A stretch of DNA of 64,000 nucleotides from Onchocerca volvulus (GCA_000499405.2 HG738137.1:21910603-21974602); one strand, 5' to 3'. Counted from the first letter of the stretch, positions 50,841 to 64,000 are shown. Notes: generated by a model from the sequence alone, not told the origin. A program made the numbers and translations.

Positions 50841-53486
50841 ATTGATAACCTGAAATAAGTGACTATGCGAAGCGTATTTTCCGGAAGCAGTCAAATGTAC
50901 GCAATAACTGAGTATTGCTTTCTGAAAGCATGAAGTGGAAAACCACTAAAAGCATTTAGTATATGATAAACTTTCCTCCTGATTTGATCCATATGCAATC
51001 GGTCTAGTATTTGTTTTGACCTAACCCTCGCATCAGGCTAACATTTGTTCAAAGCATCTGTCAGAATCACCTGAGAACACAACTGTAAATAAGAAACACA
51101 CGCTGTGCTGGTTCATATTTTTCCCTGACTTTGAAATATGACGTCAAATTTGATAATTTTAAAAAAAATATATATATATACATCAACCTCCTCTTGACTG
51201 AACTCAAAAAAGCATTTATTTCATTTGAACTAATGATAAGAAGGCTTAGGGAATTATTTCTACGATTGTGTTTGAAATCGGAAGAAGAAATGTCAAAGAA
51301 CACTTCTTAATTAGCATGTCATTTTAGTATGCAATCACAAAATAACAATGAAATAAATAGCCGAAAAGCTAAACAGCGGTCATAAATTGGATATATAATA
51401 TTATGAAATGCGTAAATGAATGATGATATATAAACAAACTTTCAAATAAATACTGACAAGTAAAAAACTTCGTCAGCCACTATTTTAAATGAGAACCACC
51501 ATTTTAAATGCTCTTTTTGCTCAGCCACCATTTTAAATATTAGTTTTGCTTAAATTGGATAAAAGCTCCAAGTTCAGTAACTGCTAGCAATATAAACAAT
51601 TTCGGCTTTTCGATAACTAACACTAACTGGCCTATCATTCATCTTGGAATTCAAAATCTGTTGATTTGTGGGGATAAAACGGGAAGTATCGGCATTTCAA
51701 GTGATAGTAATTCGTGTTTGAGTTTTCAAAAACGGAAATGGCCTAAATCTCTATGTTTCTCGTGTAAATTTTTCATAATGTTTTAGAATTTTGTTCATAA
51801 TGTTGCCCAATAAAATTAAGCATAAAAATCGTTGTAATACAAATAAAGACGAGTGGAAGATTTCTCGAATAACCCACGGACATAAAATTGCAGCATTATG
51901 CTTGTAATTAGATTTATTTCCTAAAGCCTTAATAGACTACTGTGAAACGGAGTCTGGCTATTTATAAATAACCATTTTCTTATAAATAACTATTACAAAA
52001 ACAACTATCACTGAGGCTTTATTTATGATAGTAAAGTGTCTTAAATCGAAATAAATCGATTTTTAATTGAAGAGATATCAAGATCAATACTACAGAGTCA
52101 TTCGATCCTGCTACTGAAACGAAGAAATTCTTATGGGAACAGGAAACATTTATAAAATGTTAGACCGTCAAATTTATGCTTCTTGTACCATAAAAAGTAT
52201 TGAAAATAATCACTTTATTTCAAAAATTACAGAAAATGCAATAGCTCCGAGTGATTCGGACAACAAAAATTCAAATTTTTTTACCACTTGTAAACAGGTA
52301 ACAATGATTTGGATGATCTATTGCGATGCCAATATTCATCCTCGAAGCTTCTTCGTTGACCCAAATTGTAATTCGACCACGCGGGAATTTTAAAATTTTT
52401 AAAGAAAAACATAAAATAGTCCACAGATGAGAAGAGAAGGTTGGTACAATTATGAAGGAAGGAAAGACTCAAATTTTTTCGGCTTCTTATACGAACAAAA
52501 AATGGGAAACTTAATTAATCCTATGTTGTGCTCTTTATTTTCTACCTTTAAGATAATAGACAGCTTTAAAAACTGATTAATGTCATATATACTGTGTAGA
52601 CTAAATTTATTTGATTCCGCAGATTGAGACGGATTAAAGCATCACGAATCCTTTTCATTTCTTTTCATTAACTAAATTTTACAAAACTTTTGTTAATTAC
52701 AGCTCTGTCAATATTCTATCAATACAACTGCCGATAAATGGTTGGGGAATAAGAGAAGGGGAAAAAAGAAGCTGAACTTTCGATTTAACAAATAATTCAT
52801 AAATTTTCCAATTCTGCATCATGTTGATTGCTTGTTGACACATAAAATGGATGAATTTCAATCTCAATTGTAAATTTTTCCAGAAAAGATATGAAAAATA
52901 ACAGAAAAATTGGACTTTCTTGAAGCCATTTTTCAAAGTCCATCTTTAATAATTACTTCGATAAAAGTTATTCTTGCAAAAAAATAATTCTGATCAAAAT
53001 CGCAGTTCAGTCTCGACGGATTCAATTTTTCTGATGTCTTGTCGCATGTCAGAGTAAAAATGCCGAAGTGCGTAGTCGCTAACACTATATTGTTAGCAAA
53101 TCAGGCTATTTTAAAACTTTGCATAAGACGACTGGTGACGGGATGCATTATAACAAAGTTATGAAATGATTGAGGCGAGAAATATCTGAAGCACATTAAG
53201 GAAAATCTTATTAGCATTGGATCACTGATTTCCAATTATTATCCATGATCCCACTCATCGAATTCGTCATATATTTAAAATCTTTTCGTAAAAATAAACT
53301 TGAGAAAGCGCAATCCTTAAAAAAGTTTGTTTTGCATCGTCAAAACTTCATTGACATTGACTACTGGCATATATTATCCATGTATAATAAATTCTTTTAA
53401 ATTAAACATTCTATTAATACTCTTGAAGTAGAAAACAAATGATATTTTAATGATTGAGGAAGATAAAAATGTTTCAAAAGTGTCAC
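50841..53486. other. Region with no resolved gene
   Basis: It holds a short repeat at 51472-51540 and a minus-strand open segment at about 52270-52400 (GRITIWVNEEASRMNIGIAI then DHPNHCYLFTSG) that ends at a donor-like GTAAAA but has no clear acceptor. The latter may be an exon of the unidentified gene just above. Confidence 0.35.
51472..51540. repeat. Three short direct repeats, CAGCCACCATTTTAAAT type
   Basis: CAGCCACTATTTTAAAT, AACCACCATTTTAAATG and CAGCCACCATTTTAAATA occur about 20-30 bases apart. Too short to classify. Confidence 0.6.
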
Positions 53487-54987
53487 CTCCAGTTTTTCCG
53501 TGCTTGCTACCCTGACCAAAACCTGATTTATTCTTTTTATTAAGAATTCTTTTATTCTGATTATTTAAAAGTCGAAAAAAAAATTACTGCAAAAAATTCA
53601 AACTTATGCTGATGAGAAGAATCTAAGGAGCAGATGGAATAAATGTTTACCGTTTCCATTCCCTCTTGTCCCGCAATGAAATAATGAGCTTCGTCTTCAT
53701 AAAAACTTGTAATAAATTTTCTTTCTATTCAAGAAATTTCAAAATCACTTGAATAATTCAATATTATTTTCATGACAAGCAGTGATCTATTTGAGTTCTA
53801 CAAAGAATCGTTATCAACAAGAAATAGAAAAAAAAATTCTCCAAATGAGATATGCCTAATAGGATTCTCGCCGATGCACGCATGGTTTTTGAACCCCGCG
53901 GGATATTAAGAGCACTCGGTGGGATCAAAATATTTTGAGTGGACGATCTTTGCAAAGAATATTCCAAATGAAGGCGAAAAAAGTATAGACTCACTCAAAG
54001 TATTCACTAACTCAGTAATCCCAATGCCAAAGTAATAATCCATCCCTTCAGAATATTCCAACACTGTAACTTCTCATACAGATAGCTATCAGCTCATGCA
54101 GAAGCAAATCTTCTGACAAAGTTAACAAGGTGTTCAAAATTGGCACTATCAAAGTCCAACAAAGTGCTATCTCAATGATTTGCAACCTGGAGGGCGAGCT
54201 CAGCTGTTTTGATATCGAGAGGCTTGAACCGTCTGCTTTCCGTATGCATAGCTACGTCATCGCCAAGACATCTATTTGCGGCGATTGAGCCTGAACACTG
54301 AATAATCTTGGGAAGAAATAAATTGAAACAAATGACAGATGTCATCACTGATGTAACATTCGAGAGACTCACATTTTTTCGATTGCAATCAACGAAGCTT
54401 TCGAATCAGGAAAATGCTTATTGATGACGCAAAAGTCACCCTCTAATTGTTCAGCGAGTGATGTTTTGCAAAATAGCCACATTATATTCTTTCGTTTATC
54501 GCCCACATTTTGGACTTTGTGAATTATCGAGGACATAAACTGATTGAGTAATTTTGGACGGCAAAGCGATGAGTAAAAAATAAAATGATTTAGAAGTTAC
54601 TGAATATTTCCACTTCCACTGCAGTAACAGTTATTCATGTCTGTTCCATGAGAATTGAACGACAAACGACTGATGTTGGTAATGTCACGAGCATTGATTG
54701 GCTATTTTTTAGATTCAAAACTAATAAGTAATGAAAGTTTTACATCAAAGAAAAAACTAATAATTAATCGAAGTCCTTTTTTATCTCGAGTTTGAACTCA
54801 GCTTAAAATGCATGTTACGATAGGTATATAACTATATCTAAAAGTAAGGCTGAATTGTATTTCAATTAAATGGTCATGCCGACTATAATAACAAAAATTT
54901 TTAACTAAAGGAAAATATTCAAGAGTGAGGTTAAAGTCTCTGCCGGACAATGCATCTTCTTTCCAAATAAAATCAACAACAACACAC
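53487..54987 (-). CDS. Unidentified multi-exon gene (partial model)
   Basis: I do not recognise this protein. Exon-like segments on the minus strand: 54987-54906 (VVVDFIWKEDALSGRDF, then NLTLEYFPL), 54539-54373 (FMSSIIHKVQNVGDKR and LEGDFCVINKHFPDSKAS, donor GTGAGT), 54271-54187 (CLGDDVAMHTESRRFKPLDI), about 54063-53997 (LEYSEGMDYYFGIGITELVN, donor GTGAGT), a disputed one at 53860-53960, 53700-53651 (YEDEAHYFIAGQEGMET) and 53522-53487 (VLVRVASTEKLE). Phases agree for the first three and for the last two; the joins in the middle do not close with the sites I can see. The residue make-up is unlike that of chance A+T-rich frames. The start and the end are not found, and more exons may lie above 55 kb or below 53.4 kb. 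Two adjacent genes, or one decayed gene, are also possible. Confidence 0.45.
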
Positions 54988-57900
54988 CTATAGAAATCAT
55001 ATTTTATGTGCAGTTTAATCCAACTTGTATTCTTGCGAACCACATTTCTTGATACGCATATCTGAATATCATTCCGTTAATTGTTTTATTCACTTATTGC
55101 AACTTCCTTTTTAGATTTTAGATCCCTTTGAATACAATCTAAATGAGTCTAATTAAATGAGCTTAACTGAATCGAGTCTTAATTCAAATTAGTAGAACTA
55201 TTTCTCTGCTGTACAAAAACTTCGAAAAACAAGGAACATCGACGCATAACATTTATAAATGAAGTTGACGAAAAGCTGCGCTAGCAGTACTTTGATTCAA
55301 TATACGAATTATGACTTTTTAGCAAGATTACATCAAAGTTTGATATTTTCTTATTGCTGTAATTTTAAATTATTCTGTAAAGGAATTCTGAATTGCTCTC
55401 TGACAACAACGGTAGGAGATTATTCTCCTCATCTTGGATCATTACTTTCGCCTTTTCCCATTATTTATTCCTAATATCTTAAAGCAATGGATAAAGTCTT
55501 CAAATACCTATATCTAATCTCCTAATATTTTAAAGTTTTTAGGAATTTCTTTCCTACCATAAATTTTCCAGCAATTAAAATAAACCTGTCAATAAAATTT
55601 CTTAAAAAAATATATTTCTGTTTTGCTTTTGACAGTTTTTTATTTCTGCTGCAAAAATTTAAATGATTTTCAAAGAATCAATCAACGTATGATATTTTTA
55701 GGATTATTGTGGTTTTTGGCGTAAAGTAAGTTAAAAACATTTGTCATAAGAATGAAAGGAGAGAAAATCCCATGACAATTGAAAGCAACCGAAATTATTG
55801 GAATTTACAAAATATAAACTTGTTAAACTTGCAATTTCAACTTACTTAGAACAGCAGGTAAGCTATCTTTCAGCGTTATTTCAGTATTACAAAAATCAGA
55901 TAAAATTTCAAATAATGAATTTAAAAGGATAAAAAAATGATTTATGAATATTTGATAGAAAATTTACTCGTCAAAATGAAGGATGAAAAAGAAATGACTT
56001 GCAATTTCTCCTAGCAGTTTGTAAATTAAGATGAGAATGGAAAGAAGTTATGTTAAATTTTAAGAGAAGTTAAATTACATACAACAAAAATTAAGCAGAT
56101 GCCTTGCTCATTGAATAAAGTAATTTTGAAGAATTACTCAAATTTTAATAGCATACATTGTAACTAATCGCTTTGAGTTAATTAATTCCAGTTATGAATT
56201 CAATGCCAACCTAATAAGATGCTCTGATGTTTTTATCTGTGCTAATTTCGGATATCTTTCTACAGTCTCGTTCCTTTATAGATATCAAGCAGTTTTTGAA
56301 GTTTATTTGTTAAGAAGTGAAAATAAGAAAAAGTTGTCTAAAACGTTTTTTTTTAAAAATTGCTTCGAAGTTTAGATCTGTACTTTTTGAGAATTAAGAA
56401 TTGTCGCAAGAAGAATCGGTCATCTGCTTTTTTAACGCCAATTTAATAAAATATTCTGCTCTTTTTTCATGATTTCGACTTCATTTTCTTTTCTCATCTT
56501 GTTTGAATTGGATTTTTAGCAGTTATTTTTTGAAATTTTTGTCTAATTTTGAGGTAGTTAAAATTAGAAATGCCAACTAAAAAATTGTTATTATGGATTT
56601 TATAGATCGAATGAACATTTACAGTAATTAAAACGTCAGAATTGTAAGTTTCCATCATCAAAATTATTGTTATTGTGATACAAACATTAAGAAATTTTCA
56701 CCAGTTCATTATCGTCATATTGATATTATAATTGGGAAATTTGCATTACTTTTTCTGTTATACATATCTACTAGTAAATACAAATGAACTTGGGTCTTAT
56801 GAAAAATATCAGACATTTCCACTTTGTTATTCTAACAATCAATCATCATCATCAAATCAATCAGTTTGTTATTCCAACAAATTTAATGTTGATGATGCTA
56901 AATCCTAATCGATACATCCACTAAGACTGTCAATGAACAAAAAAATTGAGCGATCAGCCAATCGATTGCATTTTGCTAATAGGCGGACGATGTTCCTGCA
57001 CCGACACAAAATTTAAGTATTTGTCATAAAGACTGGCCTATTTCATCAATAATTTCAATTTGCCGGAAAGGAAATTGCAATTTGCAATTTTCCATGTTAT
57101 GTCGTGGGTAGATATTGATGATATTGAAAATGGCATTCTTGCTCAGAATTTCCTTTCTAGACAAATACTTAAATTTAGAAAAGGAATACTTTATTGAAGA
57201 ACTAAACCATTTCAGATTCAGCTCAAAATTTTCAAAGCCGATGGAATGATTTTTAAACTAAGTTTTGAAACCTACATTGAAATAAAGTATTGCATTTCAG
57301 AAATAATTAAATATTTGAGGGCAAAGTGATTGGATTAAATTGAAGACCTGGACTGGATATACGAAAACAAAACTTACAAACCAAATTAAAGCTTGTTAAA
57401 CATAAATTTCCTTCAAATAATATTCCATTTCAATATATTCTCGAATTTTAATTCGAAACTATTATGTTCGATCATAAAATAGAAAAAAATCAAGCATTTA
57501 GTATAAATCTTCGCTCTTCTCTCCTGATCAATATATCAAATAATGATATCTGAATATTGTTGAACTTCAACTCATAGTAACAAATGTTGAAATCCCAATT
57601 TTCGCACCAATCAAAGAACAAATTCATATCCTCTTATTCTTACTTACGTTTGGTTCGGACACATGCCTTTCATATCATTTCATTCACATTCGAACACAAT
57701 ATTACTTGGACTTCAAAGTTCTGTAACTCTATAATTATTTCCTTGCTTTTGTGTCCTACTTTGTTATCATTTTCCCATTTCATCATTCAAAACACTTCTC
57801 CCAATTATCATTACATTGACAAAACCTAACCAGTGAAATCACAAGCAAACTAATTGTTTGATGCGTGCCATACAAACAGAGAATTTTTCTGATCATTTTA

Positions 57901-58482
57901 GCTCAATATCGACGGGAAGAAGTTCTTTCAATATAAATGGGAAGAAAATGTAGTAGATTTAAAAAACTTTCGAGAGTTGAAATCTAATAAAACATTGTAC
58001 TTTATTATAAGAATTGGTCAGAGAAGTCTAGCCGTTTACTGCTCTTCTGTAAAAAGTTCACTTACGTACATTAATATCCTGCAGTGTATGAAGTCGATGT
58101 CAATGCTTTTCTTCAATTCAACATTTTTTAAACTATTTCAGTTTTTATCGCTAGTTTCGTTTATATCACAAAAAATGTAACTGACTGTAGAGCACACAAA
58201 GTGAAAGACAATAACAACGGATAAAAGTGATTTTTGTTTATGCAAAGCTGTTTTACTATTTTGAATTCTAAATTAAAATGAAGTTTTGCTTCTATATGAA
58301 GTAATATCGCAATGGATTGATTGATAAAATCGTCGCATGAAGTAAAGACACAACGCGGCCTGAAAATTCATTTGAAATATATACATATATTCAAATGAGT
58401 AAAAGATTTTTGAAGAGAAACAAAAACTAATTATATAACTATCACAAAAAGTGAAAGAAAAAGAAGACTTATAATACGATTT
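54988..58482. other. Gene-poor region
   Basis: Downstream flank of the ORC5 gene and possible upstream exons of the unidentified gene. No segment with both good splice sites and convincing coding content was found above 55.05 kb. Confidence 0.35.
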
Positions 58483-61400
58483 TTATGACGAGAAATCAAT
58501 GAGGAAATCACGAATTTCGATACCCATTGTCCTGAAAAAAAAATAATGATATGAATAGAAAATACTGAAAATAATGATACACTAAAATACAAAATATTAT
58601 AGTCATGTAATCGTGCCTTTTTCTTTTTTCATATATTTTATATTATTTCAATTTGATATATTAACACTCATGTTTAAAAAAAAACCAAATAAAGCGACTT
58701 ATAAACGTAACACAATCGAAAACTGAATTCAACCAAAAACTAACTTGGCCAATTGTTCCGAAAATTCGAAAGTTGCGATGCAGCGGTATTTCGGTGTATC
58801 AAGATTTCCATCAGCGGAAACCCGATTCAAAAAACCCATTGCACACAGTTCCGCAACCTAAAAATATTGTTTTACAGATGTTTTGCACATTGTGCAGAAC
58901 TAAAATACAAAATATTATTGACGTAACTACGAAAGTAATCATCTTCTTAAATATTACTTTGTTGGTTGCGATAAAAGTGTTTTAAAATAAATCTTTAATG
59001 ATTTAAAAACAAACCTGTGCATGGATATCAGCTGCGCACTGGTTTCTCATATCGTGCTTCTCAAGCATTGCAAGATAGATGAAAAGTAATCTTTGCACCG
59101 GGAATGGTTTCGGACCAGTCTCATGAGCTGATTCGAAATTGTTTCGCAACTTTGTTGCTGCTGCACGACGGCGCTGTTTCCCATGGTTCTGAATAGCTTT
59201 TTTGTTTAAATCATCCATAGCAAATTGGATCATTTTCTTTTTTGCGAATATTCAGTAAGATCTCTATCGAAGGCTAAGGGAAACGATGTCTATCATTCTT
59301 TGAATGGGAAGTTTCCAAAGGAGAAATCTTGATTTTATATTTTTAAAACGAATATTAAATAGTAACTCGAATTATGCATCAAAACTGTAACACAACTAAT
59401 TATATTAATAATCGAAGACTAGACTATCAATTATCAAAAGTCTAATTAAAACGGAAGAGCTTTTTTTTCTTTTTTTTTTCTTCAAAATATGAACCAATCA
59501 AGTAATATTTGTAAATATTCAGCAGTCTTTTGAAAATACTATGGATAATCATGACTAGTAACACTCTAGCACTAAGCAGAATAATCGAAAGTAAAATGAT
59601 CCACTTTTTACAATGCCGGCTATTCATTAAATCTACTGTTCTAGGCATGAAAAAAAACTTCAGTGAGATGTACATAACAATTTATGAGAGATGAAACTTA
59701 GTATTTTAAATACATTCTTATCAAATTTTAATCTATATTGTTATGGTAGTTCGAGTCTCACCAAAATTGCTTATCGAAACTGCGCTATATCTGAATGATA
59801 CTCTTTTTTCGATATATCACATGTTAGAGAAATTAAGACAATATACAATATAAAAGTAGAAGATAATTCGCCAGATAATGACCTTAGTAAAAAAGCGGCG
59901 ATCACTGCTAGGAGGATTATAACTTGCACAGTAAGCTGCGATTAGTAAATATTTCGCACTTGTCGATAAACAAAATGTTTGCCCATCTTCCTACAACAAG
60001 AAATTAACCACGCCTGGTCTTTATATGTCTTTTTTTTGTTGCATGATTTATTATACCTCAAGTGCAATAGATTCTACAAACTGCAATATTGCTAACAGAA
60101 AATTACTTGTCATTTCACACATGACATTAAAATCTGTTACTGTAAAATGAAATAAAACATGAGTATACCACAAATCTTTTTTCACTGCGATAGAACAAAT
60201 CTTCGGTTCTATTTTGTCCCCTAACTGCATAACATGTTTTCAGTTTGTTTGATGCTGCATTATTTGCCCAATTCCCGTCACTGCTTTCTGTATCCCACAA
60301 TTTTTCAATCTAAATATGCGAAGGTCAATAAAATCTATAATAGATTATGATGAATGTTAGATTTGCTACGTTAACATACCATAATGTCATGAAAGTAACA
60401 AATATTTGAATCAAAAATAATTTAAGAAACCAGTAAGTACAATGTAAGATAATTGATTCAGGTCACGACACACAGAATACACCATATCCAGCATACATCG
60501 AATAAAATTGTTGTCAAAATTGAGCCTTGTGGATAACGCCTCCTGAACCTCACCTTTAATGGAAGAATTTAACAAAGAATGCATATCAGCTATAAAATTT
60601 TATCAGTTGAATATTACTAAAATGCTTATCTAAAAATGATTTCTAATTATGCAAAACAAAAACTGTCAAATTTTCTCTCTCTCTTATCTGCTCCAATTTA
60701 TCTCACTCAATTTAGTACACTTATTTCACAGTTTCTTTATATTAATGTTCAACTAATACATTCTGCTCCTCTTCTCACTAAACTTATGTAAAAATATAAC
60801 TTGCAAATGTAGGGCATTTTTTTTCGAAACAAAACAATTTCTGGATTATAAATCGACTATACCAACACAACTTTATACATAGAAGTTAGTCAAGTTACAC
60901 AGCAGACCTTTCGACAATGCTTCAAAAGCGAACTGCACGGGTGAAGATATATGTTCGGTAATTTCAAACCGTGTCCATGGTAATCGAGCAACCGATACTA
61001 ATTTGATCGTGCCACCATACTGGAATGAAAATGAATCAAAATGAATCAAGTATTCTGTGAAGTACTTATCAGTAAAGGAAATATTTCATGACTTTAATCA
61101 AAATCTGTTCAGTAATAAAAAAAAAGGGAAAAATCACACTGAATATTTAACATATATTGCAGATGGGTAAAAAATTAAATGAATCGAAAATCTTCCATAA
61201 AATTGAAATTTGAGAGCCCTACTAACTGTTAATTGGCTTTTTTCAATTTTTATTTCCGAGCAAGCATTTTGAATATTCTTTCGATTCATCACCATGAAGT
61301 ATACCTTTTTGGGAATGGAAAAGAGTGCCTGCAAAAACCTTGGTGGAAAATTGAGCAGCATTTCAGCGTTATTCAAAATGATAACCATGATCACCGACTT

Positions 61401-62153
61401 CACACAATGCAATTCTGTTTTGCACTCCTCAAATACACTTTCCAGATTTTCGATTTTTTTTCCAGGTTTTGAATGTGGCAACAAATTATATAGGCCTTGG
61501 CAAAACAACTTGTGAGATCTGTGATTTACGTAACAATTCACGCGCAGAACCATAACCTGAATGATTTATTCGCATAGTTAGAAAAAAAAGTTAATTTAAC
61601 TTGGTAGTAAAACATAGGTTTGAGGAATTATTTCATGCATACTTAAGTTAACATATTATTACAGGTTTTCTCAACAATGGTTCCCAACAATTTCAGCTCG
61701 CACTAAATTCGGCCAAGATGTTATATGAACAAAACCACTTCATTAGGAAAACACAGATCACTCTTTCATTTTCCAATACTATACTTTTTTTTTCTCTTTC
61801 CATCATGCTTTACCAATGTACTACAGTAATAATTAAGACATCTGTTACTCACATGCAAATTCGATTTACAATTTTACCATAAGTTCAGCAAAAATCCAGC
61901 ACAATAATGAATCTTCCTTCGCCACAACCTCAAAGTTTCATTTTACATGGAAAACATTATGCTATATCACTTCAAGCGAAAAACAAACTTCATCATTCTC
62001 TTTTACTTCTTCAATAACTTTTTGCACCACTTCATCTTTTGCACCAGCAGTCGTACCATAAACATGAAGATGGGTGATACTTGAATTGCGACATCTCAAC
62101 ACAGAAACAATTTGCCAAAGTTTCTTTGAACACGTCGCTTCCATACCCGACAT
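58483..62153 (-). CDS. orc-5: Origin recognition complex subunit 5
   Basis: AAA+-family subunit of the complex that marks replication origins and loads MCM with CDC6. Ten exons: 62153-61989, 61556-61305, 61019-60908, 60553-60441, 60309-60186, 60139-60057, 59990-59883, 59236-59015, 58857-58745, 58531-58483, about 450 residues (human 435). Alignable landmarks are THLHVYGTTAGAKDEVVQKV at the Walker A position, LRVNCYVN, MVIILNNAEMLLNFPPRF at Walker B, MVYSVCRDLNQLSY, AKYLLIAAYCASYNPPSSDR, GPKPFPVQRLLFIYLAML and LDTPKYRCIATFEFSEQLAK with the end IRDFLIDFSS. The winged-helix end is the most conserved part. The P-loop lacks the second Gly and the Ser/Thr after Lys (GTTAGAKD), and Walker B has Asn for Asp, so ATP binding is doubtful. 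The start is the first ATG after TTTTAG near 62190. The acceptor before exon 8 is weak; the intron after exon 5 is only 46 bases. Confidence 0.93.
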
Positions 62154-64000
62154 TACTGCCGTCCACACAAACAGAGCACTTTTTTTGATTTCTAACCTAA
62201 AATATTTTGAAACGTAGCGACTACAGAATCCCAACAGAAAACTTCAACGGACAAAAGACAAACAACAAAGTTACTGAACACTATATATACCATTTAAATT
62301 ATCAAATGCCTATTTTAAGTCATTCCCTATTGACACTCTTCTCAGCAAACATTTTATTTCAAAATGAGTAAAGTACTTAACAAACGATACTCTTTACGAG
62401 CTCAAATATCGACCTAATATACTTTAATTAATAATCTGGCATAAGCAGTTAAAGAATCAGTGAAACAGTCTGTTAATAGACTGAACAGCAATAATATATT
62501 TGTTATCAGAAATGATAACAAATGTAAGTAAGTAGTATTTCGTTTCGAGGGAAGAAAACAAAGCTTGCATAATATTGTATAAACATAAATTTTAGTTTCT
62601 TGCTGTTCAACTGAATCACCGAAATTCAAGAATGGCAAAAACATTCTAATCCAATTAAATTCCAGGAATAACTTGACGGGCTGAACCGATTTACGAGCAA
62701 AAAATGGCAATGGTAGCATCGTGCAACATCTTGTTGGCAAAAAATAATTTTTTTTTTTTTTGAAAATTACTAGAGAAAAATACAATTCGTAAATAAGAAT
62801 AAACTGGAAGAAGGAAAATAGTGAAAAAGGAATCATATAAACATTAGACAGGAAAAACAGAAAAACGAGAAGATTAGAAACACAATCAGATGGAAAATAA
62901 AAAAAAAAGTCCAAGTCAAATCAATATATCTTGCCGGGAAAATGGTCTACTAGAAATAATTATGATCAACTTTTATCTCCAATGATAACAGCATCTCCAC
63001 TGAAAATATTGCTTTTTCTGTATTTTAAGAAGCAACTACCAATTATATTAACTGTTAAATATCTCAAACTGCACAATATTTAGTCTCCAATGCCTTTTCA
63101 AGATGCGCAATTGACCGATAAATAAAGTAAAACTATGCAAAATACTTGCAATACATCTCGCTTCATAACATATCTTTCCGAAGGAAACTAAGCAAATTAA
63201 TCCTGCACATCTTCAAAACAGCAATAACTTCCAAGCATATTTTCGGGCGTCAGAGACTTTTAAAATATAATAACTTTCTGAAACTATTTTATATGTATAC
63301 AAACGCTTAATTGACGCATATTCCTATTTGTTCTTCAAAGCGTTTAGATGTATCTCTCTATATAATGAAATGCCAATTTGAAAACTTCAAAATACTGTAA
63401 AAAAATAAATAAATAGAAAATACAGTAAAAAAATCATATAACTGCTTCTTACTGCCGTTGTTGGTGCTGTTATTTATAATGATGATGCAAAATGTATTAC
63501 GCGAAAGAAAATTTGATAAGAAAGCATTATGAACAAATAAATGATCGTAGATGATTTGCAAACATATCTCAGAATTACGAAAATTAAAATATTATAACCA
63601 TGCAATGCAATAGCGCGGTTAACGATACATCACAACTGATACTAAATGAAAAAAGATAAGAATGAAAAACTACTATAAAGTGGCAAACTAAAAAAGTTAT
63701 TTAATCTTCTTCAACTGATAACTTCACTGACGGATTCCATTATCTCGTCAATGATAATCGTCTACTGATACTCTTTTTGTTCCAAATGCACAATTTCTTG
63801 AAATTCAAAAAATACCAGCAAGAATGTTTTTATCTCAAGAAAGATTGTGAAAATAATGCAATTCTTTTCCCAGCAGTCAAATGGATCTACATTAACATTT
63901 TATAATAGGAAGAACAGAACAAAAGAACATATTTTCATAGATAAGCTGACAAAATTTTTAATGGGAAGGAGAAAAGGATGGACATGTAAATGCAAAAATA
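62154..64000. other. Upstream flank of orc-5, no supported gene
   Basis: The minus-strand frame 62914-62414 is the longest in the window (166 codons from an ATG), with two hydrophobic stretches (NLLVFLFFLSNVYMIPFSLF and LLSFLITNILLLFSLL). It lies on a T-rich strand, where stops are rare, and shows no domain or splice partner. It is recorded here and not called as a gene. Nothing else was seen to the end of the window. Confidence 0.35.

Noticed and set aside
52133..52393. 86-codon + strand frame.
   Set aside because: Antisense to a more protein-like minus-strand segment; no upstream or downstream exon fits.
53860..53960. A tRNA-like T-arm (GGGGTTCAAAAACC on the minus strand).
   Set aside because: No acceptor stem, D-arm or anticodon arm can be folded around it.
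54070..54289. A + strand open frame resembling part of a Cu/Zn superoxide dismutase (GTIKVQQ ... LEPSAFRMHSY).
   Set aside because: No start, no following exon with the rest of the fold, and it lies antisense to better-supported minus-strand exon segments.
61233..61472. Two overlapping + strand frames of 73-79 codons.
   Set aside because: Antisense to ORC5 exon 2.
1..64000. CRISPR arrays, insertion sequences, bacterial operons or Wolbachia-derived genes.
   Set aside because: No regularly spaced repeats, transposase motifs or intron-free bacterial-style genes were seen; all confident genes are spliced eukaryotic genes.

Overview
The window looks like nuclear DNA of a nematode, most probably a filarial or other clade III parasite. 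It is very A+T-rich. Genes are cut into many short exons by small introns, and almost every acceptor reads TTTTCAG or TTTTTAG. Several start codons sit just behind such an acceptor, as expected for spliced-leader trans-splicing. The species is inferred; nothing in the sequence names it.

Layout. 0.18-1.26 kb (-): ribosomal protein L35. 2.5-18.7 kb (+): three genes in tandem, an HP1-like chromodomain/chromoshadow protein, cytosolic-type valyl-tRNA synthetase (22 exons), and the cap2 mRNA 2'-O-methyltransferase CMTR2 (13 exons). 21.5-22.6 kb (-): a small multi-pass membrane protein of unknown function. 26.1-29.8 kb (-): a secreted or membrane-anchored histidine acid phosphatase. 31.9-36.7 kb (-): a 12-exon Maelstrom homologue with HMG box, MAEL domain and Cys/His metal motif. 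37.8-42.6 kb (-): a RING/B-box (TRIM-like) protein with an unrecognised helical C-terminal half. 49.7-50.8 kb (-): a three-exon small secreted precursor ending in Arg-Phe-Gly-stop, a candidate RFamide neuropeptide gene. 53.5-55.0 kb (-): phase-compatible exons of a gene I could not identify. 58.5-62.2 kb (-): origin recognition complex subunit 5.

The genes are mostly housekeeping: translation (L35, ValRS), cap methylation (CMTR2), chromatin (HP1-like), replication (ORC5) and germline/small-RNA biology (Maelstrom). The + strand trio could be co-transcribed, but the gaps of 0.66-0.79 kb are wide for a nematode operon, so this is only a possibility. About half of the window (notably 18.7-21.5, 22.6-26.1, 29.8-31.9, 42.6-49.7, 55-58.5 and 62.2-64 kb) shows no gene I can support. 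It is A+T-rich intergenic DNA with homopolymer tracts and a few short repeats.

Exon boundaries were read by eye from splice consensus and reading phase; single boundaries may be off by a few bases.
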